Shown piece after piece: positions 43,517 through 51,101 of a stretch of 64,000 nt of DNA. A model generated the notes under the pieces. It was not told the DNA's origin. It did no database searches and was given only the letters and a program-made list of their open reading frames with translations. The stretch's first letter is position 1. Each line of letters opens with the position of its first letter. Made by a program: the position numbers and the translations under genes. This DNA is from Mycobacteroides chelonae (GTDB lineage: Bacteria > Actinomycetota > Actinomycetes > Mycobacteriales > Mycobacteriaceae), in contig NZ_CP050145.1 of NCBI RefSeq assembly GCF_016767715.1, positions 2,542,001 through 2,606,000 on the forward strand, given 5' to 3'.

Positions 43517-43892
43517 GAATACTTCCTCGTAGTGGGGGCCAGACAGAAACCGCAACTAGCAGTACCCGTATCCAGCAGTTACAGAAATCTAGCATGCCTG
43601 GATGCCTCGCAGGCATGTACAGCGATTACTCGTCTAATTGAGAGCATTCCGTGACCGTCCCTCCGCGTGCGGCCGACCATGGCGCGTATTCGCCGACGAT
43701 GGCGATCGATTGCCATCCCGTTGGATCGAAAGTCGTTGAGCACCAGATATTTACAAGTCACCTCCTCCGAGTCCATGAAAAGGCGAGTAGTGTCCGTGAC
43801 GTAACTATCGCCGTGGCATGTCCGAGCGCCGACTGGTTTGGCTCATACGGATTCCGTTTGTTTGAGTCCCACTGAGCAACAAGGAAGTACGC
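43517..43892. other. Intergenic region upstream of desA1
   Basis: It has 376 bases between divergent starts. Apart from the inverted repeat at 43593-43617 I see no gene or RNA. It should hold promoters for both desA1 and the DUF5994 gene. Confidence 0.5.
43593..43617. promoter_or_regulatory. Inverted repeat upstream of desA1
   Basis: CATGCCTG and CAGGCATG are perfect 8-bp arms with a 9-base spacer, 77 bases upstream of the desA1 ATG. In M. tuberculosis desA1 is repressed by the TetR-type protein MadR; whether this is such a site cannot be decided here. Confidence 0.4.
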
Positions 43893-44318
43893 ATGACACA
43901 GGCTGAGTACCCCGGCCCTCCCATTCGCTTCACGCTAGGCCCACGCAAGACCGGCAGGATGAACGGAGCGTGGTGGCCGCAAGACGACGGATTCATCGCG
44001 CGGGAACTCTCCCCTTTGGTGGAAGAGCTGTCCGGGCACATCGGCGGGGTCAGCGAGGTGTCGCTGAACTGGAAGGCGGGGTCGCCTCGGTCGAGCATGA
44101 GGTCGGCGGCTATGCCTCCGTCGCTCACCAATCGTCCGTTCCATTGGGTGGTCACGCTTCGAGGTGAGCATCGGACGGTGCGGATTCTTATGGTGCCGGC
44201 TCGTACGAACAGGAGTCTGGCGCGGTTGATCATGCGTCTGGCGGCGCAGATGCCTCTACTTGATTCTCCGAAGGAGGAGGAAGTCTCCGCGGCGCTCCGG
44301 ATCATTATGGCCGCCTAG
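43893..44318 (+). CDS. DUF5994 family protein
   Basis: A 141-residue soluble protein. RFTLGPRKTGRMNGAWWPQDDGFIARELSPLVEELSGHIGGVSEVSLNWKAGSP is the conserved mycobacterial/actinobacterial DUF5994 block, and RTVRILMVPARTNRSLARLIMRLAAQMPLL the second. There is no signal peptide and no catalytic motif. The function is unknown. It overlaps the arsenate reductase gene on the other strand by 4 bases. Confidence 0.82.
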   Translation: MTQAEYPGPPIRFTLGPRKTGRMNGAWWPQDDGFIARELSPLVEELSGHIGGVSEVSLNWKAGSPRSSMRSAAMPPSLTNRPFHWVVTLRGEHRTVRILMVPARTNRSLARLIMRLAAQMPLLDSPKEEEVSAALRIIMAA

Positions 44319-44725
44319 CGGTCGGCGTTGAGCTCGGCGAGCAGATGGCGGACGCGTTGTTCGATGTCGTCCCGGATGGGGCGCACCGCTTCGAGGGGCT
44401 GGCCGGCAGGGTCGGGCAGCTCCCAGTTTTCGTAACGTTTCCCGGGGAAGTACGGGCAGGTGTCACCGCAGCCCATGGTGACGACGACGTCGGCTCCTCG
44501 CACGATCTCTTCGGTCCACGGTTTCGGGTACTCGCCGGTGATATCGATGCCGAGTTCGGCCATGACTGCGACTGCGGCGGGGTTGATTTCCTTTCCGGGC
44601 TCTGAGCCGCCCGACCAGGCAACCGCCCGGTCGCCGGCTAGATGCGTGAAGAACCCAAGTGCCATCTGAGAGCGGCCCGCGTTGTGCGTGCACAGAAAGA
44701 GCACAGTGGGCTTGTCTTGGGTCAT
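44315..44725 (-). CDS. arsC: Arsenate reductase, LMW-phosphatase/mycothiol-linked type
   Basis: A 136-residue protein from the ATG at 44725, overlapping the transporter stop by 4 bases (ATGA). The phosphatase-type loop is C12-THNAG-R18-S. Further Cys residues lie in MGCGDTCPYFPGKRYENWELPDPAGQ, typical of ArsC. It reduces arsenate to arsenite for export. Actinobacterial members use thioredoxin or mycothiol as reductant; which applies here is not decided. It is last in the ars operon. Confidence 0.93.
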   Translation of the reverse strand: MTQDKPTVLFLCTHNAGRSQMALGFFTHLAGDRAVAWSGGSEPGKEINPAAVAVMAELGIDITGEYPKPWTEEIVRGADVVVTMGCGDTCPYFPGKRYENWELPDPAGQPLEAVRPIRDDIEQRVRHLLAELNADR

Positions 44726-45807
44726 TGGGTCACCTTCTGGCCTGCAGTGTCGATCGAATCCGGTTGAGGGGCACGTGTAATGCGGCGCCGCAGTGCCAAG
44801 GACACGTATACGAGGGCGACCAGCACGGGTACCTCGATCAGCGGGCCGACGACACCGGCTAGGGCTTGGCCGGAGGTGGCGCCCCAGGTGGCGATCGCGA
44901 CAGCGATGGCCAGTTCGAAGTTGTTGCCGGCGGCGGTGAATGCGAGCGTGGTGGTGCGTGGGTAGCCCAGCCTGAGGGCAGCGCCGAGGAGGTATCCGCC
45001 ACCCCACATGATCGCGAAGTAGGCGAGTAAAGGCACCGCGATACGTGCAACATCCCAAGGCCGAGAAGAGATCTGATCGCCTTGGAGCGCGAACAAGATC
45101 ACGATGGTGAACAACAGTCCCCACAGTGCCCAGGGGCCGATGATCGGCAGGAATCGTGTTTCATACCACGTGCGCCCCTTGACCTGTTCGCCGATACGGC
45201 GGGAGAGATATCCAGCCGCGAGCGGGATCCCCAGGAACAGGAGTACAGATTTGGCGATCTGCCACGGCGACGTGGCGATGACGGTTTGCGGCAGATGCAG
45301 CCAACCGGGCAGGACGGATAGATAGAACCAACCCAGGACCGCGAACATGAGCACCTGAAACATCGAATTCAGGGCGACAAGGACGGCCGCCGCATCCCGA
45401 TCGCCGCACGCAAGGTCGTTCCAGATGATCACCATGGCGATGCACCGTGCCAGTCCGACGACGATAAGCCCGGTGCGATACTCGGGCAGATCTGGTAACA
45501 GCAGCCAGGCCAGCGCGAACATCAACGCCGGGCCGAGTGCCCAGTTCAAGACCAGCGAGCCGATCAGCAGCTTGCGGTCAGCGGTGACGGCACCGAGGCG
45601 GTCATAGCGCACCTTGGCCAATACCGGGTACATCATGATGAGTAGCCCAACGGCGATCGGCAGCGAGATCCCTTCGACCTGAACTCTTTCCAGCACACTG
45701 TTCAGCCCAGGGATCCAGCGACCCAGCAGCAGTCCGGCTGCCATCGCGAGTCCGATCCATGCCGGCAGAAACCGGTCCAACATCGATAATCTCTGTGGCG
45801 TACTCAC
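44722..45807 (-). CDS. arsB: ACR3-type arsenite efflux transporter
   Basis: A 361-residue membrane protein with ten predicted helices. Family motifs are PIAVGLLIMMYPVLAKVRYDRLG, ARCIAMVIIWNDLACGDRDAAAVLVALNSMFQVLMFA (with the conserved Cys in LACGD) and AAGNNFELAIAVAIATWGATSGQALAGVVGPLIEVPVLVALVYVSL. It exports arsenite using the proton motive force. It sits between cadI and arsC, overlapping both by 4 bases. Confidence 0.95.
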   Translation of the reverse strand: MSTPQRLSMLDRFLPAWIGLAMAAGLLLGRWIPGLNSVLERVQVEGISLPIAVGLLIMMYPVLAKVRYDRLGAVTADRKLLIGSLVLNWALGPALMFALAWLLLPDLPEYRTGLIVVGLARCIAMVIIWNDLACGDRDAAAVLVALNSMFQVLMFAVLGWFYLSVLPGWLHLPQTVIATSPWQIAKSVLLFLGIPLAAGYLSRRIGEQVKGRTWYETRFLPIIGPWALWGLLFTIVILFALQGDQISSRPWDVARIAVPLLAYFAIMWGGGYLLGAALRLGYPRTTTLAFTAAGNNFELAIAVAIATWGATSGQALAGVVGPLIEVPVLVALVYVSLALRRRITRAPQPDSIDTAGQKVTQ

Positions 45808-46235
45808 TCAGGACGCCCGCATGTGCAGCCGTCGCCTTCGGGGAGGAGTTCGGGACTGGTGCCGAATGTGTCCGAATCCGCCAAAATTGCGTAGATTTCC
45901 CACTTTTCCCGATCAGGTGCGGTGACCCACACCTTGTCTTGTGTTGCGAAACAACACGTGGTGCCGATCTCTTCTTCGGTGAACATGCCTGCATCGGTCA
46001 ATCGGCCGATCTCGGCGTGGACCTGCTCGCTGGATTCGACCTGTACCCCGAGATGGTTGATCGTGCCGCCGTGGCCCGGGTTCTCCAACAACACCAGCTT
46101 CAGCGGTGGGGAATCGATCGCAAAGTTGGCATATCCGGGCTTACGTTTGGCCGGTTGTACGCCAAAAAGCTTTGAATAGAAGTCGATTGACGCATCGAGG
46201 TCGTCGACATTGAGAGCCAGCTGTACGCGGGACAC
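45804..46235 (-). CDS. cadI: Vicinal-oxygen-chelate protein, CadI/ArsI family
   Basis: A 143-residue protein of the glyoxalase/VOC fold. It starts MSRVQLALNVDDLDASIDFYSKLFGV and has a NHLGVQVES strand with His61, the vicinal pair Cys94-Cys95 in GTTCCFATQDKVWV, and Glu113 in KWEIY. ArsI enzymes split the C-As bond of methylarsenite using His, Glu and such a Cys pair; here position 5 is Gln, as in the cadmium-induced CadI of M. tuberculosis. Metal binding is likely; catalysis is uncertain. It is the first gene of the ars operon, divergent from arsR. Confidence 0.9.
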   Translation of the reverse strand: MSRVQLALNVDDLDASIDFYSKLFGVQPAKRKPGYANFAIDSPPLKLVLLENPGHGGTINHLGVQVESSEQVHAEIGRLTDAGMFTEEEIGTTCCFATQDKVWVTAPDREKWEIYAILADSDTFGTSPELLPEGDGCTCGRPE

Positions 46236-46299
46236 CGGTTCACCTCCGGAACTAATGAGATATTTATCGAACTTATCGGATGCGCCCAGTGTGCCATGT

Positions 46300-46317
46300 C
46301 TTTGACATATGTCAAAG
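46300..46317. promoter_or_regulatory. 18-bp perfect palindrome between cadI and arsR
   Basis: CTTTGACATATGTCAAAG is perfectly symmetric and contains TTGACA in both orientations, so it overlaps possible -35 boxes for both divergent transcripts. It lies 19 bases before the arsR ATG. It is a good candidate ArsR operator. Confidence 0.65.
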
Positions 46318-46336
46318 CATTCGGGATGCTGGAAGC

Positions 46337-46696
46337 ATGCCCAAGGCTCTTCCCGTGGTAGATACCACCGCTCCCGTGTGCTGCCAACCTGTGGCGGCCG
46401 GTCCGATGAGCGACGAACAGGCCCTGGAAGTCGCGCTGCGGCTCAAGGCGCTCGCGGACCCGGTGCGGGTCAAGATCATGTCCCAGCTCTTTGGCGCGCC
46501 CATGCGAGAGATCATCAGCGGTGACCTCGCGGGCATCCTCAGACTCACCGAGTCAACCGTCAGTCACCACATGAATCAGTTGCGAAAAGCCGGGTTGGTG
46601 GAATCGGACCGCCGCGGAATGAACGTCTATCACCGGCCGGTTCCGGATGCGCTGACCGCGTTGTGCACGGTCCTGGATCCCGGCTGCTGCCAATAG
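46337..46696 (+). CDS. arsR: ArsR family metalloregulator
   Basis: A 119-residue winged-helix repressor from the ATG at 46337. The core is EVALRLKALADPVRVKIMSQLFGAPMREIISGDLAGILRLTESTVSHHMNQLRKAGLVESDRRGMNVYHRPVPDALTAL. It has Cys15-Cys16 near the N-terminus, the position used in the actinobacterial arsenite sensor of Corynebacterium glutamicum, and a further Cys-Cys at the C-terminus (DPGCCQ). No Cys is present in the middle helices. It probably represses the cadI-arsB-arsC operon and itself until arsenite or cadmium binds. Confidence 0.92.
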   Translation: MPKALPVVDTTAPVCCQPVAAGPMSDEQALEVALRLKALADPVRVKIMSQLFGAPMREIISGDLAGILRLTESTVSHHMNQLRKAGLVESDRRGMNVYHRPVPDALTALCTVLDPGCCQ

Positions 46697-46740
46697 AATC
46701 GACCGATGTCGACGACAGCCCGCAGTGACAGCGCTCGTTC

Positions 46741-47625
46741 ATGCTGATCGGTATCGCGGCGGCCGTGCTGGCATGCCTGGGGTACGGAACCGCGTCCGTC
46801 CTCCAGGGATACGGTGCCCGCCAATCCGCGACGAATGTTCACGGGCGCTCCGGTAATGGTGCACCGTCGCTAAGCTCCACAATCGCCGCGATGCTGACGC
46901 CGGCATTCATCGCCGGGATGGTTCTCGATCTCGTCGGATTCGCGGGCACCCTGGTGTCGGCGCGGTTGATTCCACTGTTTCTCTCCCAGACGATCATGAG
47001 TGCGAACCTGGCGGTCACCGCGGTGCTCGGTATCGCAGTACTCGGTGTGCGGTTACAACGACGGGACTGGCTGGCCATCTCGGCCGTATTGCTGTCGCTA
47101 TGTGTGCTGGCGTTGACTGCCGGTCCTCGTGGCGAGGATTTCGCGACGCCATCGGTTCACTGGGGTGTGTTGATCGCATCGGTGGCAGTGCTGCTCACCG
47201 GCCTGGGCCTCATTCGTGTCTTGGGCTCACGCGCCGCGATTCCTGCGGGGTTGTTGGCCGGGATTCTTTATGGCGCAATGTCTGTTGCGGTCAGAGTGCT
47301 TGACGGGCTCGATCCGCTACGGGTGAAGGTCCTGTTGTCCGATCCCGTCGCCTACGCGGTGATTCTCGCGGGGGTGGGCGGCTTCTACCTGTTTACCGTT
47401 GCGCTGCAAGTGGGTTCGGTGAACGGCGCGGCCGCGGCATTGGTTGTGGGGGAGACGGTCGTACCCGGTGTTACCGGTGTACTGCTGTTGGGCGACGGCG
47501 CGCGCCCGGGATTGGGCTGGCTTGTGGCCGTGGCGTTCGTGGTTGCGGTCGTCTCGGCGGTGAGTGTGGCCGCGTTCGGTGCCGTCGAGAACACGCAGTC
47601 GACGGCACCGGATCCGGCGCGCTAA
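46741..47625 (+). CDS. DMT/EamA-like multi-pass membrane protein
   Basis: A 294-residue protein with nine or ten hydrophobic helices. The first (MLIGIAAAVLACLGYGTASVLQGYGAR) and the block LIPLFLSQTIMSANLAVTAVLGIAVLGVRLQRRDWLAISAVLLSLCVLAL are typical of drug/metabolite-transporter-type proteins with two repeated halves. A short hydrophilic loop (VHGRSGNGAPSLSS) follows the first helix. The substrate is unknown. It starts 44 bases after arsR on the same strand, but nothing else links it to arsenic. Confidence 0.82.
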   Translation: MLIGIAAAVLACLGYGTASVLQGYGARQSATNVHGRSGNGAPSLSSTIAAMLTPAFIAGMVLDLVGFAGTLVSARLIPLFLSQTIMSANLAVTAVLGIAVLGVRLQRRDWLAISAVLLSLCVLALTAGPRGEDFATPSVHWGVLIASVAVLLTGLGLIRVLGSRAAIPAGLLAGILYGAMSVAVRVLDGLDPLRVKVLLSDPVAYAVILAGVGGFYLFTVALQVGSVNGAAAALVVGETVVPGVTGVLLLGDGARPGLGWLVAVAFVVAVVSAVSVAAFGAVENTQSTAPDPAR

Positions 47626-47626
47626 G

Positions 47627-48217
47627 TCAGTTTGATGCGTTGAGAATCTTGATCGCGAAGACGAGTGTGTCTCCCGGCCGGATACCGGCGCTGGGCTGCC
47701 CGGAGGGATAGCCGTCAGCGGGGACCATCGCGACGGCGACGGTCGACCCGACATGTTGCCCCGCGATGGCCTTCTTGAATCCCGGTACCACCCCATTAAG
47801 CGGGAATTGGGCAGGCGTGCCACGCGTATAGGCGCTATCGAACACGGAGCCGTCGCGCCCGTTAACGCCCATGTAGCAGACCGAAACCGTGGCCAGATCT
47901 CCGACGATCGGTCCGGATCCAGCCTGGAGCGTGTGCACCTGGGTCTCGGCCACGCTGAATGGCGCGGTCACGTTGACACTCGGCGCCGCGGTGTCCGTGG
48001 AGCCGGAGACGGCGACGTTCCCGGTGCTTCCCGACAGCGTCCATTCAGGTGTGCCGGAGTTCTGTGGCGCCGCCGTGGGGCACCCGGTGGTGGCGGCGGG
48101 CGGGTCGGCGGGTGCTGACTTGGCCTCCGTGTCGGAGCCGCACGCGGCCAGCGTCACAACGAATGAGGCGGCGCAGGCGGCAAGTGCGACGGACGGGTAC
48201 ACGCGCAAGGAGTTCAC
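47627..48217 (-). CDS. FKBP-type peptidyl-prolyl isomerase lipoprotein
   Basis: A 196-residue protein from the GTG at 48217, preceded by AAGGAG on its strand. The signal ends in a lipobox (FVVTLAACGSD). A Ser/Thr/Pro-rich linker of about 90 residues leads to an FKBP domain: LATVSVCYMGVNGRDGSVFDSAYTRGTPAQFPLNGVVPGFKKAIAGQHVGSTVAVAMVPADGYPSGQP and DTLVFAIKILN. The Tyr, Phe/Asp and Gly residues of the active pocket are largely kept. It would assist folding of exported proteins. Confidence 0.9.
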   Translation of the reverse strand: MNSLRVYPSVALAACAASFVVTLAACGSDTEAKSAPADPPAATTGCPTAAPQNSGTPEWTLSGSTGNVAVSGSTDTAAPSVNVTAPFSVAETQVHTLQAGSGPIVGDLATVSVCYMGVNGRDGSVFDSAYTRGTPAQFPLNGVVPGFKKAIAGQHVGSTVAVAMVPADGYPSGQPSAGIRPGDTLVFAIKILNASN

Positions 48218-48445
48218 GGTCGCCACGCTAACAGCTGCGCGGCGACCGCCTGCGAGTGCCAAGTCAATGGCGTTCACGCGGTGGGGGAAGTGGCACTGTC
48301 CGGGGATCAGCACGGCCCGGCGAACTCGCTCAATCGTGCGTTCCTCCGTCGGCCCGCGAGTAATTTTCAGATTGGAGCTACCGCTCGACGGCGCTATCCG
48401 CCAAGGGCGTATCGCGTTAGCCGAAGCGACTCGTAAACTGCTGCC

Positions 48446-48706
48446 ATGAAATGGTTCTCACGGAGGCGAAGCGAAGACCGCGAGCCCGTTCAGCTCAGCG
48501 CTGAGGCCGCCTCTGTGGTTGACCAGCTCGTTGATCACCATCACGATCGTGAGTGGCCCACGGCGATCGGCTGGCATCTGCCTGACGAAGAGCCGCCTTG
48601 GGAGGCGTTGCACGAGCTGCGTAGTACGGGTTACTGCGAGGTCGAGCGGGACGGCGACGAGGTCGAGGTCGATTTCACCGAGCTTGGGCGCCGCACCTTC
48701 ACGTGA
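48446..48706 (+). CDS. Small hypothetical acidic protein
   Basis: An 86-residue soluble protein, MKWFSRRRSEDREPVQL at the N-terminus, then LSAEAASVVDQLVDHHHDREWPTAIGWHLPDEEPPWEALHELRSTGYCEVERDGDEVEVDFTELGRR. The second half looks like a small helix plus beta-hairpin, such as part of a winged helix. I do not recognise the family. A hairpin with a T-tract at 48812-48851 would end its transcript. Confidence 0.65.
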   Translation: MKWFSRRRSEDREPVQLSAEAASVVDQLVDHHHDREWPTAIGWHLPDEEPPWEALHELRSTGYCEVERDGDEVEVDFTELGRRTFT

Positions 48707-48811
48707 GGCTTCTCGCGGGCGGTCGAAGATGCCGTCGCAAGGGGACAATCTCATCGAGCGCCGCACGAGCGTTGAGTCGGCAGGTGAGATAGCCTGGGCA
48801 GCAAGTAGAAA

Positions 48812-48851
48812 GGCTGGCCGGCCAGGGTATCTGGACGGCCAGCCGGGCGCA
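48812..48851. terminator. Bidirectional terminator between small gene and cspA
   Basis: GGCTGGCCG and CGGCCAGCC form a perfect 9-bp stem with a 15-base loop. ATTTTT follows shortly on the plus strand and CTTTCT on the minus strand. It lies between two convergent genes. Confidence 0.7.
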
Positions 48852-48873
48852 TTTTTCTCGCGCTGTAGGAACT

Positions 48874-49080
48874 TTAGACGGTCTGCACTGAGACAGCCTG
48901 AGGGCCGCGATCGCCGGCTTCTTCTTCGAAGCTGACGCGATCGTTCTCGTTGAGGCTGCGGTATCCGCCCTTGTCGATGATGGCCGAGAAGTGAACGAAC
49001 AGGTCCTTGTTGCCGTTGTCCGGGGTGATGAATCCGAATCCCTTTTCGGCGTTAAACCATTTCACGATGCCTTGAGCCAT
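48874..49080 (-). CDS. cspA: Cold-shock protein, CspA family
   Basis: A 68-residue single cold-shock domain from the ATG at 49080, with GGAGAG upstream. RNP1 is KGFGFI and RNP2 [39 protein letters not shown]. It binds single-stranded RNA and DNA and acts as an RNA chaperone. The acidic [17 protein letters not shown] end is normal for actinobacterial CspA. Confidence 0.96.
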   Translation of the reverse strand: MAQGIVKWFNAEKGFGFITPDNGNKDLFVHFSAIIDKGGYRSLNENDRVSFEEEAGDRGPQAVSVQTV

Positions 49081-49425
49081 GCGATTACTCTCCTGAGTGT
49101 CTAATTGCGGGGCCGACATTCGACCCTGGGTCTTGCGGAGGTACGCGAAATCAAAGCAACTGGCAAAAGTCACGGAGATTGGGTATGTGTCCGCCGCGGA
49201 AAATCTTCGCGAGCGTGTCACTAAGAAAATCAACCGTTTTGACCTTACCAGAGGTCGAGCCCGATAACCAATGGCTGACAGTAGTTCGGCGCAGCAGCAT
49301 ATGAATCAGCAACCGGATTCGGAACATTGGGGAGTGGAGCGATCCTTCGCTCCATCAGGTGCCGAACGGAGCTCGACGCTACGCTGATCGCCGAGACTTA
49401 AACTGAACCGGAAGAAGCGACGCCG
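49081..49425. other. Divergent intergenic region upstream of cspA
   Basis: It contains the cspA leader, expected to be long and structured, an 8-bp hairpin at 49335-49354 (TGGAGCGA-TCCT-TCGCTCCA) and the first copy of a 20-bp direct repeat (49348-49367). No gene is supported here. Confidence 0.5.
49348..49367 (+). repeat. 20-bp direct repeat, copy 1
   Basis: CGCTCCATCAGGTGCCGAAC is repeated exactly at 49511-49530, inside the next gene. A 10-base GGAGTGGAGC just upstream (49331-49340) recurs inverted at 49497-49506. This looks like a partial duplication scar. Confidence 0.6.
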
Positions 49426-49740
49426 ATGAGCCGCTACTGGCAGTCGTATTGGTACCAGGTGATGTACAGCGAAGACCGGAACCCTGGCTGGAAGCCGCTC
49501 CACTCCGGTCCGCTCCATCAGGTGCCGAACAAGTCCCTCGTGACCGGCACGCTTGCCGACTGGGTAGTCCCCGTTCTTGAAGACACGGCAGACGAGATCG
49601 ACTGGATCTCAGGGGAGATCCGGATCGACTGCTATACCGAGGCCGTACCGGCCCCCGGCACTCAGCCCTTCTTCTACAGCGACACCCGCGACGTGCCCCG
49701 GATCAGTTACTACCGGCCCACTGCCTGGCCCATCCAGTGA
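49426..49740 (+). CDS. Hypothetical protein with aromatic N-terminus
   Basis: A 104-residue soluble protein: MSRYWQSYWYQVMYSEDRNPGWKPLHSGPLHQVPNKSLVTGTLADWVVPVLEDTADEIDWISGEIRIDCYTE. It is unusually rich in Trp and Tyr in its first 25 residues. I know no family for it. The codons for GPLHQVPN coincide with the second copy of the 20-bp repeat. The ATG lies 6 bases after a weak purine-rich stretch (GGAAGAAG further upstream). Confidence 0.65.
   Translation: MSRYWQSYWYQVMYSEDRNPGWKPLHSGPLHQVPNKSLVTGTLADWVVPVLEDTADEIDWISGEIRIDCYTEAVPAPGTQPFFYSDTRDVPRISYYRPTAWPIQ
49511..49530 (+). repeat. 20-bp direct repeat, copy 2
   Basis: Exact second copy of 49348-49367, 163 bases downstream and inside the coding sequence of the hypothetical protein. 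Confidence 0.6.
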
Positions 49741-49809
49741 TGTCGCGACGGTCTCAGTTGGGCAAAGGTACTGCGTCTTACCCGCGATGCGGGGGCCTAT
49801 CTCCGCCGC

Positions 49810-50259
49810 GTGGCTTTAGTGTTGGCTGTTATGGCGGGACTTGTCGGTTACGTGAAGCGCTGGCGCACAGCCCTTCACGTAACCGTGTCGGCATCGATAC
49901 TTGCTGGCCTCGCACTCCCCATTGTGCCGGTAGCTCACGCGGCCGCGGCCGCGGCGACGTTGTCGGTGACATCGACGTGGCAGACCGGTTTCATCGCTAG
50001 TTTCACGATCACCAACTTGAGCACGGTGCCGCTCTCCGATTGGCGGCTCGAGTTCGACCTGCCGATCGGAGAGTCCATCCGGCACACGTGGAGCAGCAGT
50101 GTGACGCAATCTGGTACCCACTACGTTCTGAGTCCCGCGAACTGGAATCGCATCATCGCGCCAGGAGGTTCGGCCACCGGCGGTCTACGGGGCGTGCTGA
50201 GCGGTTCCTACACACCACCGTTGAACTGTGTGCTCAACGGGCAAGTTCCATGCAGCTAG
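49810..50259 (+). CDS. Secreted carbohydrate-binding (CBM2-type) protein
   Basis: A 149-residue protein with a long signal segment ending PIVPVAHA. The mature part is a single bacterial cellulose-binding type 2 domain: ATLSVTSTWQTGFIASFTITNLSTVPLSDWRLEFDLPIGESIRHTWSSSVTQSGTHYVLSPANWNRIIAPGGSATGGLRG, with three exposed-type Trp residues, and it ends in a Cys pair (CVLNGQVPCS). No hydrolase is attached, so it is a stand-alone binding module. The start is uncertain (GTG 49810 or ATG 49831). A perfect 13-bp inverted repeat lies inside the signal-peptide codons. Confidence 0.82.
   Translation: MALVLAVMAGLVGYVKRWRTALHVTVSASILAGLALPIVPVAHAAAAAATLSVTSTWQTGFIASFTITNLSTVPLSDWRLEFDLPIGESIRHTWSSSVTQSGTHYVLSPANWNRIIAPGGSATGGLRGVLSGSYTPPLNCVLNGQVPCS
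49845..49885. repeat. Perfect 13-bp inverted repeat in the CBM2 gene leader region
   Basis: CGGTTACGTGAAG (49845-49857) and its exact complement (49873-49885) enclose 15 bases. It falls in the codons of the signal peptide. It could be an RNA hairpin affecting translation, or an operator if the true start is further downstream. Confidence 0.6.
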
Positions 50260-50942
50260 AGGCTGCGGTGCGCAGAAACCAACCAGGCCGGTAACTGGGC
50301 GCGTCCGTCGGAGCCGATCGTCACACCGCGATACTCGAAGCCTTCGGGCAACTGGCTGGGAACATTCACCCATGCTCGTGCGCGCCGGATCTCGTCGATG
50401 ACCAAGTGCCGCCCCACGATGCTGTGCAGCTGCTGTTCGGTGAACGGCCGGGGCCCGAATTCGGCATCTGGCGGAAAGGCCTCGGTCGCAAAAACAAGTG
50501 CAAAGAACTTGCCGCCGGGCCTGAGCGCTCGCGCCAGTGATCGCACATAGCTTTCTCTGAGCTCATCGGGTAGGCAGTGAAATACAAGGCCATCAATGAC
50601 GGTATTAAAATAATTGTGGTAGCCGGTGTCTGCGGTCAGGTCAGCTGTATTGAAAATAGCATCCAAGCCAAGCTGGGCGGCCGCTCTCTGCGCTTTGTCT
50701 ATCGCACTGCCAGATAGATCGAGACCCACGACTTGGTACCCATGATCGGCCAGCTTTAGCGAGGTCAACCCCACCCCGCACCCAGAATCGAGGATCGGGC
50801 TCTCAAATCGACCTTGCCGGTGTAGAGCTGCTATTTCGGGTTGCATCTCGCCGATATTCCACCCCGGATCACCAGGCGCATAAACCGCTTCGCCCCTGTA
50901 CAACTCGTCCCAGTCCACGGCATTCACATCAAATGTTGGCAT
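50256..50942 (-). CDS. Class I SAM-dependent methyltransferase (TPMT/TehB-like)
   Basis: A 228-residue protein from the ATG at 50942 (MPTFDVNAVDWDELYRGEAVYAPGDPGWNIGEMQPEIAAL). Motif I is SPILDSGCGVGLTSLKLADHGY (about 50-71), followed by VVGLDLSGSAIDKAQ and VIDGLVFHCLPDELRESYVRSLARALRPGGKFFALVF. Proteins with this W-N-I-G-x-x-Q-P-E start are mycobacterial methyltransferases of unknown substrate, related to thiopurine and tellurite methyltransferases. Its C-terminus overlaps the CBM2 gene end by 4 bases on the opposite strand. Confidence 0.88.
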   Translation of the reverse strand: MPTFDVNAVDWDELYRGEAVYAPGDPGWNIGEMQPEIAALHRQGRFESPILDSGCGVGLTSLKLADHGYQVVGLDLSGSAIDKAQRAAAQLGLDAIFNTADLTADTGYHNYFNTVIDGLVFHCLPDELRESYVRSLARALRPGGKFFALVFATEAFPPDAEFGPRPFTEQQLHSIVGRHLVIDEIRRARAWVNVPSQLPEGFEYRGVTIGSDGRAQLPAWLVSAHRSL

Positions 50943-51101
50943 ATTGCCGATATTAGGTGCGATACCGACGGCCGGCAACAAATTGTTTTGCTCAAGCCGA
51001 CCATTTTTCAAAGGGTAAATTACTCTCCATTGCTGAATAGAGGCTACGCGAAAGTTGTCAATCTGCTGAAAACCGATAACAAATTGGAAACGTATTACGG
51101 A

